NCBI GenBank assembly: GCA_027460465.1
Contig: JAPZAV010000024.1
Span: 1-38,178 of the forward strand
Source: Candidatus Methanoperedens sp.
GTDB taxonomy: Archaea > Halobacteriota > Methanosarcinia > Methanosarcinales > Methanoperedenaceae
Length of the DNA stretch: 38,178 bases
Reading direction: 5' to 3'
Shown in pieces: positions 16,785-25,096 of this stretch (within the stretch, counting starts at the first letter, position 1; every line of letters starts with the position of its first letter). The notes under the pieces are model-generated. The model saw nothing but the letters and a program-made list of their open reading frames with translations, made no database searches and was not told where the DNA came from. Position numbers and translations under genes: made by a program.

Positions 16785-17861
16785 ATGGGTATTAAAATGG
16801 ACGGTATACGCATTGCAATCGCAGGTGTAGGCAATTGTTCTTCATCGTTAATCCAGGGACTTGAATATTACAGGGATATAAAAAAATCAGATGAACTTGT
16901 CCCGGGATTGATGCATAATTCACTTGGCGGATATCTTGTCTCGGATATAAAACCTGTGGCTGCATTCGATGTTGATAAGAGGAAAGTGGGAACTGACTTA
17001 TCAAAAGCGATTTTTTCAGTGCCGAACTGCACAAAAAAATTTTCTGATATATCAGAACTGGATGTTGAAGTGATGAAAGGAAAGGTTCTTGACGGGGTTG
17101 CACCACACATGAAGGAATATTTCCTTGTAGACGAAAGGCAAGAACCTGTGGATGTTGCATCGGTCTTAAAAAAATCAAGAGTTGACGTATTGATAAATTA
17201 TCTGCCCGTCGGATCAGATGAAGCGGTGAAATGGTATGCTTCGCAGGCACTGGAAGCAGGGTGCGCTTTCATAAACTGCATACCTGTTTTTATCGCATCA
17301 GATGAACACTGGGCAGAAAAATTCAGAAAAGCGAAACTTCCTGTCATAGGCGATGATATAAAAAGTCTTGTGGGGGCAACGATCGTTCACCGTGCTCTGA
17401 CTCAGATGATCGTGGACAGGGGGGCAAGGATAGACAGCACGTATCAGCTGAACGTCGGGGGAAATACGGATTTCAGGAACATGATGGACCAGTCAAGGTT
17501 GAAATCCAAAAAAATCTCCAAAACCGAATCAGTGGCTTCCCAGATCCCTTATGATGCGTACGTTTACGCAGGTCCCAACGGCTGCATTGAATGCCTGAAT
17601 GACAATAAGATCTGTCATCTTAAAATAGATTTCAGGCTCTTTGGCGATATCCCCGCTCATATAGATCTCAAGCTCTCTGTTGAAGACAGCCCGAACAGCG
17701 CCGGGGTTGTTGTGGATGCCATCCGCGTTGCAAAGATAGCGCTTGACAGAAAGATTGGAGGACCGATATTACCGGCATCCGCATACTTCATGAAGCATCC
17801 GCCCCGGCAGATGAGGGAGGCTGAAGCAAGAGAGAAGCTTGAGGAGTTTATCAGGGGATAA
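16785..17861 (+). CDS. Inositol-1-phosphate synthase
   Basis: The 358-residue enzyme converts glucose-6-phosphate to inositol-1-phosphate with NAD as bound cofactor. The N-terminal Rossmann stretch IAIAGVGNCSSSLIQGL (about 10-26) is characteristic of the family, as are VGGNTDFRNM and the SVEDSPNSAGVVVDAIR segment near the C-terminus (about 304-320). Two possible starts lie close together: ATG 16785 and ATG 16797 (MDGIRIAIAG); neither has a clear ribosome site, so the 12-nt difference is unresolved. It follows the archaetidylinositol phosphate synthase gene by 31 bp, supplying its substrate. The gene ends 1 nt before the stop of the convergent PmbA-like gene. Confidence 0.93.
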   Translation: MGIKMDGIRIAIAGVGNCSSSLIQGLEYYRDIKKSDELVPGLMHNSLGGYLVSDIKPVAAFDVDKRKVGTDLSKAIFSVPNCTKKFSDISELDVEVMKGKVLDGVAPHMKEYFLVDERQEPVDVASVLKKSRVDVLINYLPVGSDEAVKWYASQALEAGCAFINCIPVFIASDEHWAEKFRKAKLPVIGDDIKSLVGATIVHRALTQMIVDRGARIDSTYQLNVGGNTDFRNMMDQSRLKSKKISKTESVASQIPYDAYVYAGPNGCIECLNDNKICHLKIDFRLFGDIPAHIDLKLSVEDSPNSAGVVVDAIRVAKIALDRKIGGPILPASAYFMKHPPRQMREAEAREKLEEFIRG

Positions 17862-17862
17862 G

Positions 17863-19191
17863 CTATCCCACGATCCTCATCTTTGAAACCCTCATGGTCG
17901 GCGTCACCACATTCCCAAGCTTTCGCACATCTTTTCCTGCGCCATCTATGCCATGAAGCAGCTCAAAGATGTTCCCTGAGATCATCATTGACTTTATGGG
18001 AGAGGTGATCTCTCCATTCCTGATCAAAAACGAATTTCGTGCTTCCACGGAAAAATCGCCTGAGATCGGATTTGCGGTATGCGCTCCGATGACTGAATTG
18101 ACCATGACGCCGTCCTGCGTCTCTTCTATTATATCAGAGACAGGGTGATCAATTATCAGGTTGCGGATGCTTATTGAGGGCGTGGAGGTAAAAGACCATC
18201 TCACAGCATTGCCCGTGCTTTCTTTCTTCTCTTTTCCAGCAGTATAGCAATCGTAAAGGAAAGAACAGAGCGTGCCATTTTTCACAACCTCACTCCTTTT
18301 TGAAGGTGTTCCTTCATCATCGCAGGAAGATGTTCCTATACCGGCTTCAAGCGTGCCGTCATCTATCAATGAAAGGGCATCTGAAGCGATCTTCTTGCCT
18401 TTCTTTCCGATCAGTGAGGAACGCGCTTTCTGCACATTATCAGAGTTCAGGGACGGCATGAGCGTATTCTCAAGTATATCTGCAAATGCCATAGGTTGAA
18501 GGAGTACAGACGTGTCTCTGGTCTCGACACCCTCACCGTTCTTAGATCTGAAAGCAAGATCTGATGATCGCTCTCCGATCTTAAAAAAATCAATGTCCAG
18601 CTTTCTTGAAATATCAAATTCAGAGGCTGTTGAAATTTCGTGGTCCTTTGTTTTGGTGTCCACAGAAGCATGGATGATAGTATCGGACTCCTCAATTTCA
18701 ACACCATGAGAATTCAGGATAAACGACGTGGAATTCGAGCACAGGAACTGTCCTGAGGTTGGAATAACTGAGGGTATCGATTTTGCTCCTTCGATCAACT
18801 CTGCTGTGCAGTCCATGCATGTCTCGATCCCGATGTTCACCAATTTCTCATCAAAGATCCCCCTTACAGATGCAGGTTTCTTTTTCTCAGGCAGTCCCGA
18901 CCAGAGTGGATCGTTTTTCCTTACTCTTGCTGATTTCACTGCAAGAACGCATGCTTCGTCCACACGATCCAGATCATTGGTGCTTGAAAAACCCACAGCT
19001 CCATTGACAATAGCCCTGATCCCTATACCCCAGTACAGGCTTTCTTTTGCAAGGTCTATCTCATCTCTTTGCACATCTATTGAAACAGCCCTGCCTTTCA
19101 TGCAGTAGATCTCAGCTTCATTCGCTCCTGCCTGTTCAGTGAGCAGAAGAGCCTTTTTTGCAGTCTCAAAAATTTCAATCATCGGAACCAT
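17863..19191 (-). CDS. TldD/PmbA family protein, PmbA (TldE)-like
   Basis: The 442-residue protein belongs to the TldD/PmbA family. In bacteria TldD and TldE (PmbA) form a heterodimeric metalloprotease that degrades unfolded or modified peptides. Family features are the N-terminal AGANEAEIYCMKG region, VQRDEIDLAKES, and the C-terminal SGDFSVEARNSFLIRNGE stretch. No HExxxH zinc site is visible, so it is of the non-catalytic TldE type. No TldD partner lies in the window. The start could be ATG 19191 or ATG 19182. Only 32 bp separate it from the divergent radical SAM gene, so promoters must overlap or mRNAs be leaderless. Confidence 0.87.
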   Translation of the reverse strand: MVPMIEIFETAKKALLLTEQAGANEAEIYCMKGRAVSIDVQRDEIDLAKESLYWGIGIRAIVNGAVGFSSTNDLDRVDEACVLAVKSARVRKNDPLWSGLPEKKKPASVRGIFDEKLVNIGIETCMDCTAELIEGAKSIPSVIPTSGQFLCSNSTSFILNSHGVEIEESDTIIHASVDTKTKDHEISTASEFDISRKLDIDFFKIGERSSDLAFRSKNGEGVETRDTSVLLQPMAFADILENTLMPSLNSDNVQKARSSLIGKKGKKIASDALSLIDDGTLEAGIGTSSCDDEGTPSKRSEVVKNGTLCSFLYDCYTAGKEKKESTGNAVRWSFTSTPSISIRNLIIDHPVSDIIEETQDGVMVNSVIGAHTANPISGDFSVEARNSFLIRNGEITSPIKSMMISGNIFELLHGIDGAGKDVRKLGNVVTPTMRVSKMRIVG

Positions 19192-19223
19192 TAATTAAAG
19201 CTAAACCATGATAAAGATAACCT

Positions 19224-20861
19224 ATGCGCGCTCTCATACTCGACGGTTATGTGGATGAACCTGCATGCCTTGGCGTGCCCCCATACCTTGCACCATATCC
19301 AAGGTACATAGCTGGAGCATTGATCGAACAAGGATTAAAACAGGAGGATATCTTCTACACTACCATAGATCAACTTCGCACAGGCGGATTGCAGATCGGT
19401 TTTGACCTCATGGTCATAGTTGCAGGCATGACAGTGCCCGGGAAATACCTGAGATCTGCTCCGATAACATTGAAAGAGATCAGGGAGCTTTCTTTTCTTC
19501 CCGGAACAAAGATGATCGGAGGACCGATAAGGCTTGGGTTTGGTGAAGAGGGGGGCTCGACAGCCAGGGATCCTGAAGTATCAGGGATCACACTTGCGAA
19601 AAAAGATATAGAGGCGTTTGTCTATGATGCGTTCGAGAGCATAAAAGACATGGATGCAGTTGAGCACAGGATAAGGACAACTTCTGAAATAGGACGATGG
19701 GGTGCAAAAGGTGCTTTCATAATCAGGCAGCACTCCGATTATCCATATGTGATGTGCGAGCTTGAGACCTACCGGGGCTGTCCAAGGCATCTGCACTGCT
19801 CTTTCTGCACCGAACCATTCTATGGAAGACCGGATCACCGCGATATAAAAGACGTGGTCGGGGAAGTTGCTTCGCTGTACCATCATGGAGCGCGCTATTT
19901 CAGGATAGGAAGGCAGCCCGATCTTTTCATGTATCAGGCAAAAGACGGGGTTCCTGATCCAGGGGCAATAGATGACCTTTACAGAGGGATCAGGAATGCT
20001 GCCCCGGAGCTTGAGGTTCTTCACATGGACAATGCAAATCCTTCCACACTGGCAGGGTTTCCTGAAGAATCAAGAGAGATCGCAAAGACGATCGTGAAAT
20101 ATCATACCTCGGGGGACGTGGCAGCGCTTGGAATGGAGAGCGCAGACCCTGAGGTGATCAGAGCGAACGATCTGAAGGCTTCCCCTGATGAGGTCTTTTT
20201 TGCCATAAAGCTCCTCAACGAGGCAGGATCTGCACGCGGGGCAGGCGGTCTGCCTGAACTTCTGCCGGGGATAAATTTTGTCCACGGGTTAAAAGGCGAG
20301 ACTAAAAAGACATTTGAAATGAACTTTGAATTCCTGAAAAGAGTGCTGGATAGCGGTCTTATGCTGAGGCGGATCAATATAAGGCAGGTGATGACTTTTG
20401 CAGGCACCCCGATCCACGGCTTTGAAAAAAATGTGGTAAAGCATAAGGAGCTCTTCCTGCGATATAAGGAAAAAGTGCGCAACGAGATCGATCTGCAGAT
20501 GCTGCGGCAGGTTGCCCCTGAAGGGACAATACTGAAGGCCGTCAGAACAGAGATCTTCGATAAAATAACATTCGCTCGCCAGCTTGCCACATATCCGCTG
20601 CTTGTGGGAATACCGACAAAGCTCGAATTGAACAGGTTTTTTGATGTCATGGTCACAGGTCACGGACACAGGTCTATCACAGGAATTCCAGTCCCGGTTG
20701 ATATCAATAAGGCATCACTGAAGATTCTGAAGCTCATGCCAGGCATAGGTGAAAAGAGATCTGCGAAGATAGTTCTCGGACGTCCGTACAGGGATAGAGA
20801 GGATGCCGCGAAAAGAGGAGGGATCGAAAAAGAATTGCTGGATCATATCAGCATCGCATGA
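19224..20861 (+). CDS. Radical SAM protein with C-terminal helix-hairpin-helix
   Basis: The 545-residue protein has an N-terminal alpha/beta region (residues 1-150) resembling the cobalamin-binding-like domains of other radical SAM enzymes, then an iron-sulfur site with Cys186, Cys192 and Cys195. This CX5CX2C spacing differs from the common CX3CX2C. A TIM-barrel-like middle follows, with conserved LHMDNANPS and LGMESADPEV. The last 50 residues contain a helix-hairpin-helix-like LKLMPGIGEKRSAKIV, suggesting nucleic-acid binding. I recall an archaeal family of this layout but no proven reaction. It may modify RNA, but that is inference. The downstream ABC operon begins about 100 bp later. Confidence 0.85.
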   Translation: MRALILDGYVDEPACLGVPPYLAPYPRYIAGALIEQGLKQEDIFYTTIDQLRTGGLQIGFDLMVIVAGMTVPGKYLRSAPITLKEIRELSFLPGTKMIGGPIRLGFGEEGGSTARDPEVSGITLAKKDIEAFVYDAFESIKDMDAVEHRIRTTSEIGRWGAKGAFIIRQHSDYPYVMCELETYRGCPRHLHCSFCTEPFYGRPDHRDIKDVVGEVASLYHHGARYFRIGRQPDLFMYQAKDGVPDPGAIDDLYRGIRNAAPELEVLHMDNANPSTLAGFPEESREIAKTIVKYHTSGDVAALGMESADPEVIRANDLKASPDEVFFAIKLLNEAGSARGAGGLPELLPGINFVHGLKGETKKTFEMNFEFLKRVLDSGLMLRRINIRQVMTFAGTPIHGFEKNVVKHKELFLRYKEKVRNEIDLQMLRQVAPEGTILKAVRTEIFDKITFARQLATYPLLVGIPTKLELNRFFDVMVTGHGHRSITGIPVPVDINKASLKILKLMPGIGEKRSAKIVLGRPYRDREDAAKRGGIEKELLDHISIA

Positions 20862-20966
20862 TCCCATGCATGTCATAACAATCTATTTAAACCCGCAATA
20901 TGATGATTTATCAAAATATACTGCAGAAGAAACAAAAAACAGAGCTTCGATGGTGGGAAGAGCACG

Positions 20967-21749
20967 ATAAAAATAAGGGCAGAGAACATAAGGAAGGAAT
21001 TTCCAGGCAAAAACGGAAACAGGAGAGGGTGCATTGAAGCTCTGGCAGGAATAAACCTTGATATAAAGGAAGGTGAGTTCTTTGCAATCGTGGGTCCGAG
21101 CGGATGCGGGAAATCCACATTTCTTGAGATCGTGGCAGGACTGATAAAGCCGACATCTGGCAGCGTTTTCATTGACGGCAGGCAGATCAAAGGACCGGAT
21201 CGAAACAGAGGAATCGTGTTCCAGGGATATGCACTGTTCCCCTGGAGAAGCGTGATCGGGAATATTGCCTATGGTCTGGAAGAAAAAGGGGTGCCCGTGA
21301 AAGAGAGAGAAAAAATATGCAGGAAATATATCTCGCTCGTGGGACTATCTGGATTTGAGAACCACTATCCTTTCCAGTTAAGCGGCGGGATGAAACAGCG
21401 CGTCGCAATAGCACGGGCGCTTGCATACGATCCGGATATCCTGCTTATGGATGAGCCTTTTGCATCCCTTGATGCCCAGACACGCGAGATACTTCAGGGT
21501 GAGATCCTGAACATCTGGGATAAGACCAGGAAGACAGTGATCTTTGTCACTCATAACATCGAGGAAGCTGTTTTTCTTGCAGACAGAATAGCAATAATGT
21601 CTGCAAGACCCGGGATAATAAGAAAGATAGTGGATGTGCCCCTGGGAAGACCGAGGTTTGAAGAACACAGGACAGCGCAGGAACTGATGAGCCTGAGGCA
21701 GGAAGTGGGGAAGCTTGTGAGGGAGGAGGCATCAAAGAATGCCATATAG
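20967..21749 (+). CDS. ABC transporter ATP-binding protein (NitT/TauT type), unusual start
   Basis: This is the ATPase of an importer for a small anion or organic molecule (nitrate/sulfonate/taurine family; substrate not known). Walker A GPSGCGKST, Q-loop FQGYALFPWRS, signature LSGGMKQRVAIARAL, Walker B LLMDEPFASLD and switch TH are all present. The problem is the N-terminus. The frame is open from 20907, and the first strand reads IKIRAENIRKEFPGK from about 20967, but no ATG, GTG or TTG precedes Walker A; the only standard codon, GTG 21090, would remove the first strands of the fold. An ATG at 20950 lies in another frame. A start at the ATA at 20967 (after GGTGGGAAG), or a 1-nt error, would explain it. 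The permease start overlaps its end by 11 nt. Confidence 0.85.
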   Translation: MKIRAENIRKEFPGKNGNRRGCIEALAGINLDIKEGEFFAIVGPSGCGKSTFLEIVAGLIKPTSGSVFIDGRQIKGPDRNRGIVFQGYALFPWRSVIGNIAYGLEEKGVPVKEREKICRKYISLVGLSGFENHYPFQLSGGMKQRVAIARALAYDPDILLMDEPFASLDAQTREILQGEILNIWDKTRKTVIFVTHNIEEAVFLADRIAIMSARPGIIRKIVDVPLGRPRFEEHRTAQELMSLRQEVGKLVREEASKNAI

Positions 21750-22512
21750 ATATATCAGGAACAGCACGGCTCTGATCGCCCTTTTACTGGCATGGGAGCT
21801 GCTGCCAGCGTTCGGGATCGTAAACAGAACGTTCCTCTCCTCACCCTCAGAGGTTTCCGCGGCAATGGCAAAGCTCATCATGACCGGCGAGTTAGGGATG
21901 CACACAGGTATCAGTCTGCAGCGGGCATTCACAGGGTTTGGACTTGCAGTGATAACCATGATCCCGCTTGGATTTTTGATGGGGTGGTACAGAGGTTTTG
22001 AAGAGATATCTGATAATCTCGTGCAGACCATGAGGCAGGTCTCATCACTGTCTCTCTTTCCCGTATTCTTGCTGTTTTTCGGGATAGGAGAGATCTCAAA
22101 GATCGCTGTAATATACTGGGGAACGCAATGGCCCATCCTGCTGAATACCATAAGCGGTGTGAAGAGTGTTGATCCTCTATTGATAAAATCTGCCCGTTCC
22201 ATGGGTTCAGGGGATTTTTCCATTTTCAAAAAAGTGGTGCTTCCTTCTTCTTTGCCTTCCATCATTGTTGGACTCCGCCTTGGAGCCACGCATGCCATAC
22301 TTGTGCTTGTGGCAGCAGAGATGATAGGAGCCACATCAGGTCTGGGATACTCTATAAAGAACTGGGAATTTAATTTTATGATCCCTGAGATGTACGCCGC
22401 CATCGTTACTCTTGCTCTTCTGGGACTCACTACCAATTATTCCCTGGTGTACCTTGAAAAAAAGATGATAAAATGGAAAGAAGAAACAAACGTGTTGCAG
22501 GTGGAAAAATGA
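21739..22512 (+). CDS. ABC transporter permease (NitT/TauT type)
   Basis: The 257-residue inner-membrane permease has about six hydrophobic helices. The cytoplasmic EAA-like loop is visible at about residues 153-170 (ARSMGSGDFSIFKKVVLP), where the ATPase docks. The overall order resembles SsuC/TauC/NrtB. Its ATG lies 11 nt inside the ATPase gene and its TGA overlaps the substrate-binding protein start (ATGA). One permease gene implies a homodimer. The transported compound cannot be told from sequence. Confidence 0.92.
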   Translation: MPYRYIRNSTALIALLLAWELLPAFGIVNRTFLSSPSEVSAAMAKLIMTGELGMHTGISLQRAFTGFGLAVITMIPLGFLMGWYRGFEEISDNLVQTMRQVSSLSLFPVFLLFFGIGEISKIAVIYWGTQWPILLNTISGVKSVDPLLIKSARSMGSGDFSIFKKVVLPSSLPSIIVGLRLGATHAILVLVAAEMIGATSGLGYSIKNWEFNFMIPEMYAAIVTLALLGLTTNYSLVYLEKKMIKWKEETNVLQVEK

Positions 22513-23519
22513 ACAATAGAACAAAAATTTTGCTGATAGTGTTAGCAGCAGGCATTATTGCATCGTCGGGCTGTCTGACAGGTGATAAAACGCAGGAAAG
22601 TATCGCACAAAAACAGGGCGTCACCCTCAGGTATCTCTCTTCTTCTGCTGTTGTTGAGCCTTACGAGTTTGCAGATGAACTCGGGTATCTGGAAGGTATA
22701 AACATAAGCCGCCTTGGATCTACCACAGGCGGTCCTGAAGATATAATCTCTGTGGCCACAGGCAGTACAGATGTGGGACACTCTGCATGGGCTGCGATAA
22801 TAAATGCCAGAGCGCGGGGGATAGAGATAAAAGCATTAGCAGGTCCCATGGGCAATTCTCCAGAGAGCTGGTATGAAGGAAAGCCGTATCTATCAAAATG
22901 GATCGTGCTTGAGAACAGCAGCATACGCAGCGCAAATGACCTTGCTGGCAAAAAGATCGCAGTGCACACCTTTGGAGGTCATGCTGATTATGTTACGCGG
23001 GAATACCTTGCCATGAACAACATCTCCAGAGACGATGTCCAGCTCCTGGTAATGTCGCATCATGAACAGGTGCTAAGACAGGGACAGGTTGATGTGGTGG
23101 CTCCAATAGGCGCGCAGATTGATAAGATGGAAGCTGCAGGAGGAGTAAGGGTACTGTTCAGCGACTATGAGGTGATAGGGAACCAGACCCACTGCGGGCT
23201 GTTCATGTCAGAGAAGTTCATACGCGAGAACCCTGAGGTCGTGAGAAAGTTTGTTGAAGCGAACGCAAAGGCAGCAGACTGGGCAAGGGAGCATCCAGAA
23301 GAGGCAAAGGAACTGGCTGCGAAGATAATGAAAGCTAAAGGCGGGAACCCTGAGATCGCGAATTACTGGAAAGGCTTTGGTGTGAGGGAACATGCGCTTC
23401 TCATGGACAGCGATGTCCAGTTCTGGATAGACTGGCTTGTGAAGGACGGAAAGCTCATAGAGGGACAGTTCAGACCTTCTGATATCTACACCAATGAATT
23501 CAATCCGTACTATAAATGA
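22509..23519 (+). CDS. ABC transporter substrate-binding lipoprotein (NitT/TauT type)
   Basis: The 336-residue solute-binding protein has a lipoprotein signal: basic N-terminus, hydrophobic core, and lipobox ASSGC with Cys22. A start at ATG 22509 is chosen over the in-frame codon at 22473 because it gives this signal, forms an ATGA overlap with the permease and has AGGTGG upstream. The mature part resembles the NMT1/THI5-like or SsuA type: VATGSTDVGHSAWAAIINARARGIEIKA is the segment typical of the ligand cleft, and the hinge follows in DLAGKKIAVHTFGG. It would sit outside the membrane, tethered by lipid, and deliver ligand to the permease. The ligand is unknown. Confidence 0.92.
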   Translation: MNNRTKILLIVLAAGIIASSGCLTGDKTQESIAQKQGVTLRYLSSSAVVEPYEFADELGYLEGINISRLGSTTGGPEDIISVATGSTDVGHSAWAAIINARARGIEIKALAGPMGNSPESWYEGKPYLSKWIVLENSSIRSANDLAGKKIAVHTFGGHADYVTREYLAMNNISRDDVQLLVMSHHEQVLRQGQVDVVAPIGAQIDKMEAAGGVRVLFSDYEVIGNQTHCGLFMSEKFIRENPEVVRKFVEANAKAADWAREHPEEAKELAAKIMKAKGGNPEIANYWKGFGVREHALLMDSDVQFWIDWLVKDGKLIEGQFRPSDIYTNEFNPYYK

Positions 23520-24472
23520 GATCCAAACGATATCATATCAGTAAACTCGGAGTGATCGCCAATCCTGAGGCCGGCTCAGGCGAAGATGTGATAGAAGATA
23601 TCGCACAAAAAGCCATGGCGATCTTCAGGGAATGCAGCATTATCCGTCCCGCACTTGACAGAGGAAGAAATGCAACTGTCAGTATAGCAGGTGAAATTGC
23701 CAGGCAGGTTGATGCTATCCTTGTGATAGGGGGAGACGGGACGATGTCTGATGTGGCATATGGTCTGTACGGAACAGGAGCTGATACACCTGTCATCGGT
23801 ATCGGTGCTGGAAGCACAAACGCAGGGCCTCTCATAACTGAAAAGGCAGGAAGGATCGAGGGGATTATCCCGGAGGATCTCACGATTTGCGAGGTGGGAG
23901 GGATAATTGCAGCTCTGAATAAAAAGGAAATCGGGCTCGGTTTCAATGATGTAGTTCTGGGCGATACCGTGCTTACGACACTTGGTACAAAGGTGATACA
24001 GGTGAGCGCAGCGGAGTTCATGAAAGGCAGGAAGATACATGTATCTCCTTCCAGGGCAGGTACGGGCGACTCCGAGGTATTTATCATACGCCAGAAAACT
24101 GAGATCGCTCTGATTCATAAAGGAGAGTTCGGCCAGATGTTTGCAGCTCCCATCGAGGCAAGGTATCTGGGCAAGGGACTTGCAGGCGGAGTGTCGCTGG
24201 CTGCAGCGCTTGGATTACCTGCCGGAATTGCGATCACAAGCGAACCTCTCATAAATTTCAGCATTGAAGTAAAGGAACTCCTTGCCATGGAGCCAGTGGT
24301 TACCAGGTATGCAAGCTTCAGAGAGGGAGACGAAGTGGTGGTCAGAGGACTTAAAGAAGGGACATGCCTGAATATCGACGGGAACCCGCTCGCTCTCCTC
24401 GGTTCTGATGATGAGGTTAGCCTTGGCTATATTCCTTCGGCTGTGAAGATGTTGAAAAAAAACGACTCCTGA
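23516..24472 (+). CDS. NAD-kinase-like protein (ATP-NAD kinase family, COG3199 type)
   Basis: The 318-residue protein has the diacylglycerol/NAD kinase fold signature: an N-terminal VIANPEAGSG strand (about 13-22) and GGDGTMSDVA at residues 72-81, with GIGAGSTNAGP further on (about 95-105). The C-terminal half is beta-rich, ending in a conserved LNIDGNPLALL stretch. Such COG3199 proteins resemble NAD kinase, but many have unproven substrates, and a canonical NADP-making role is not claimed. It overlaps the preceding lipoprotein gene by an ATGA, so it is coupled to the importer. Confidence 0.88.
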   Translation: MRSKRYHISKLGVIANPEAGSGEDVIEDIAQKAMAIFRECSIIRPALDRGRNATVSIAGEIARQVDAILVIGGDGTMSDVAYGLYGTGADTPVIGIGAGSTNAGPLITEKAGRIEGIIPEDLTICEVGGIIAALNKKEIGLGFNDVVLGDTVLTTLGTKVIQVSAAEFMKGRKIHVSPSRAGTGDSEVFIIRQKTEIALIHKGEFGQMFAAPIEARYLGKGLAGGVSLAAALGLPAGIAITSEPLINFSIEVKELLAMEPVVTRYASFREGDEVVVRGLKEGTCLNIDGNPLALLGSDDEVSLGYIPSAVKMLKKNDS

Positions 24473-24479
24473 TATCAAC

Positions 24480-24766
24480 TGAGAGAATTGGTCAGGACAC
24501 GTCACGCTATCGATGTATGCTTCCACGATCGTCAGTGCCGGGTGGGTGTAGAGTTCCACAGACCACTGGAAGATGTCGGTGTCTGTGGGATTGTCTATTC
24601 TCAGGATATACCGGTAGATCACAGGGTTATGGCTGTTGATCCATTCCTTGATCGTGGGCAGGATTTTCCTATCGCCTGAATCAAAGACAAAATTTCTCTA
24701 TGCGGGGTCATTGATGGTGCGGGCGAAGGGGACTTCTTCTGTCAGGGATAGAACACCTTCATCTTA
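24480..24766 (-). pseudogene. Decayed gene fragment, family not recognised
   Basis: A minus-strand frame reads, after a TAA, DEGVLSLTEEVPFARTINDPA, then an in-frame TAG, then RNFVFDSGDRKILPTIKEW, SHNPVIYRYILRIDNPTD and FQWSVELYTHPAL, reaching ALTIVEAYIDS near 24510. The continuing text looks like a real protein, strand-rich, but it is interrupted by the stop and runs out into the antisense side of the NAD-kinase-like gene. It has no start and no proper end. This accounts for most of the 387-bp gap before the VapB gene. The protein family is not recognised; the coding appearance is judged by eye. Confidence 0.5.
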
Positions 24767-24829
24767 AATGAGCTGTTTATTAGAACTTGAATGAATTTAA
24801 AAATGTTGTTTTTCACATCCCTGATAAGG

Positions 24830-24858
24830 TTTATATCGTATAACGTTATACGTATAAC
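24830..24858 (+). promoter_or_regulatory. vapBC promoter and palindromic operator
   Basis: A TATA-like box TTTATATC lies at 24830-24837, its centre about 27 nt before the VapB ATG at 24860, so the mRNA is probably leaderless. Directly after it, two overlapping perfect palindromes fill the space: CGTATAACGTTATACG at 24837-24852 and GTTATACGTATAAC at 24845-24858. They would cover the transcription start. Such an arrangement fits autoregulation by the antitoxin (or VapBC complex) binding its own operator, as known for VapB/AbrB proteins; binding here is inferred. Confidence 0.75.
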
Positions 24859-24859
24859 T

Positions 24860-25096
24860 ATGACTGAAGTGAAAGTGCATGAAAAGTATCTGATCGTGAT
24901 CCCAAAAGATGTGCGCGAGGCGCTCGGAATTAAAGTTGGCGAAACAGTCAAGTTCGTTATTGAAAAAGGAAAAGCTGTACTTTATCCCATTCGTGGAAGC
25001 ACAGCATCTGTAAGGAAACTGCATGGTATCATTAAGCACGAAGGTACGATAGAAGAAGGCATAGAAGAAGGATATGCAGCCATGGGAGCAAAATGA
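24860..25096 (+). CDS. vapB: SpoVT/AbrB-type antitoxin VapB
   Basis: The 78-residue protein has an N-terminal swapped-hairpin AbrB domain (EVKVHEKYLIVIPKDVREALGIK, split as usual before the VGETVKF strand), which binds DNA. The C-terminal half is charged and would wrap the toxin. The start is set at ATG 24860, not an upstream in-frame ATG at 24791, because the operator and TATA box end just before it and the longer form adds residues foreign to the family. Its stop overlaps the VapC ATG (ATGA). Confidence 0.88.
   Translation: MTEVKVHEKYLIVIPKDVREALGIKVGETVKFVIEKGKAVLYPIRGSTASVRKLHGIIKHEGTIEEGIEEGYAAMGAK

Noticed and set aside
17863-19191. Catalytic TldD protease
   Set aside because: No HExxxH-like zinc site is visible in the protein, so the non-catalytic PmbA/TldE type is the better call.
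21090-21749. Start of the ABC ATPase at GTG 21090
   Set aside because: It would begin inside the Walker A loop and lose the first strands, which are visibly encoded upstream in the same frame.
23516-24472. Canonical NAD kinase
   Set aside because: It has the shared GGDGT site but the overall sequence fits the broader COG3199 group, whose substrates are often unproven.
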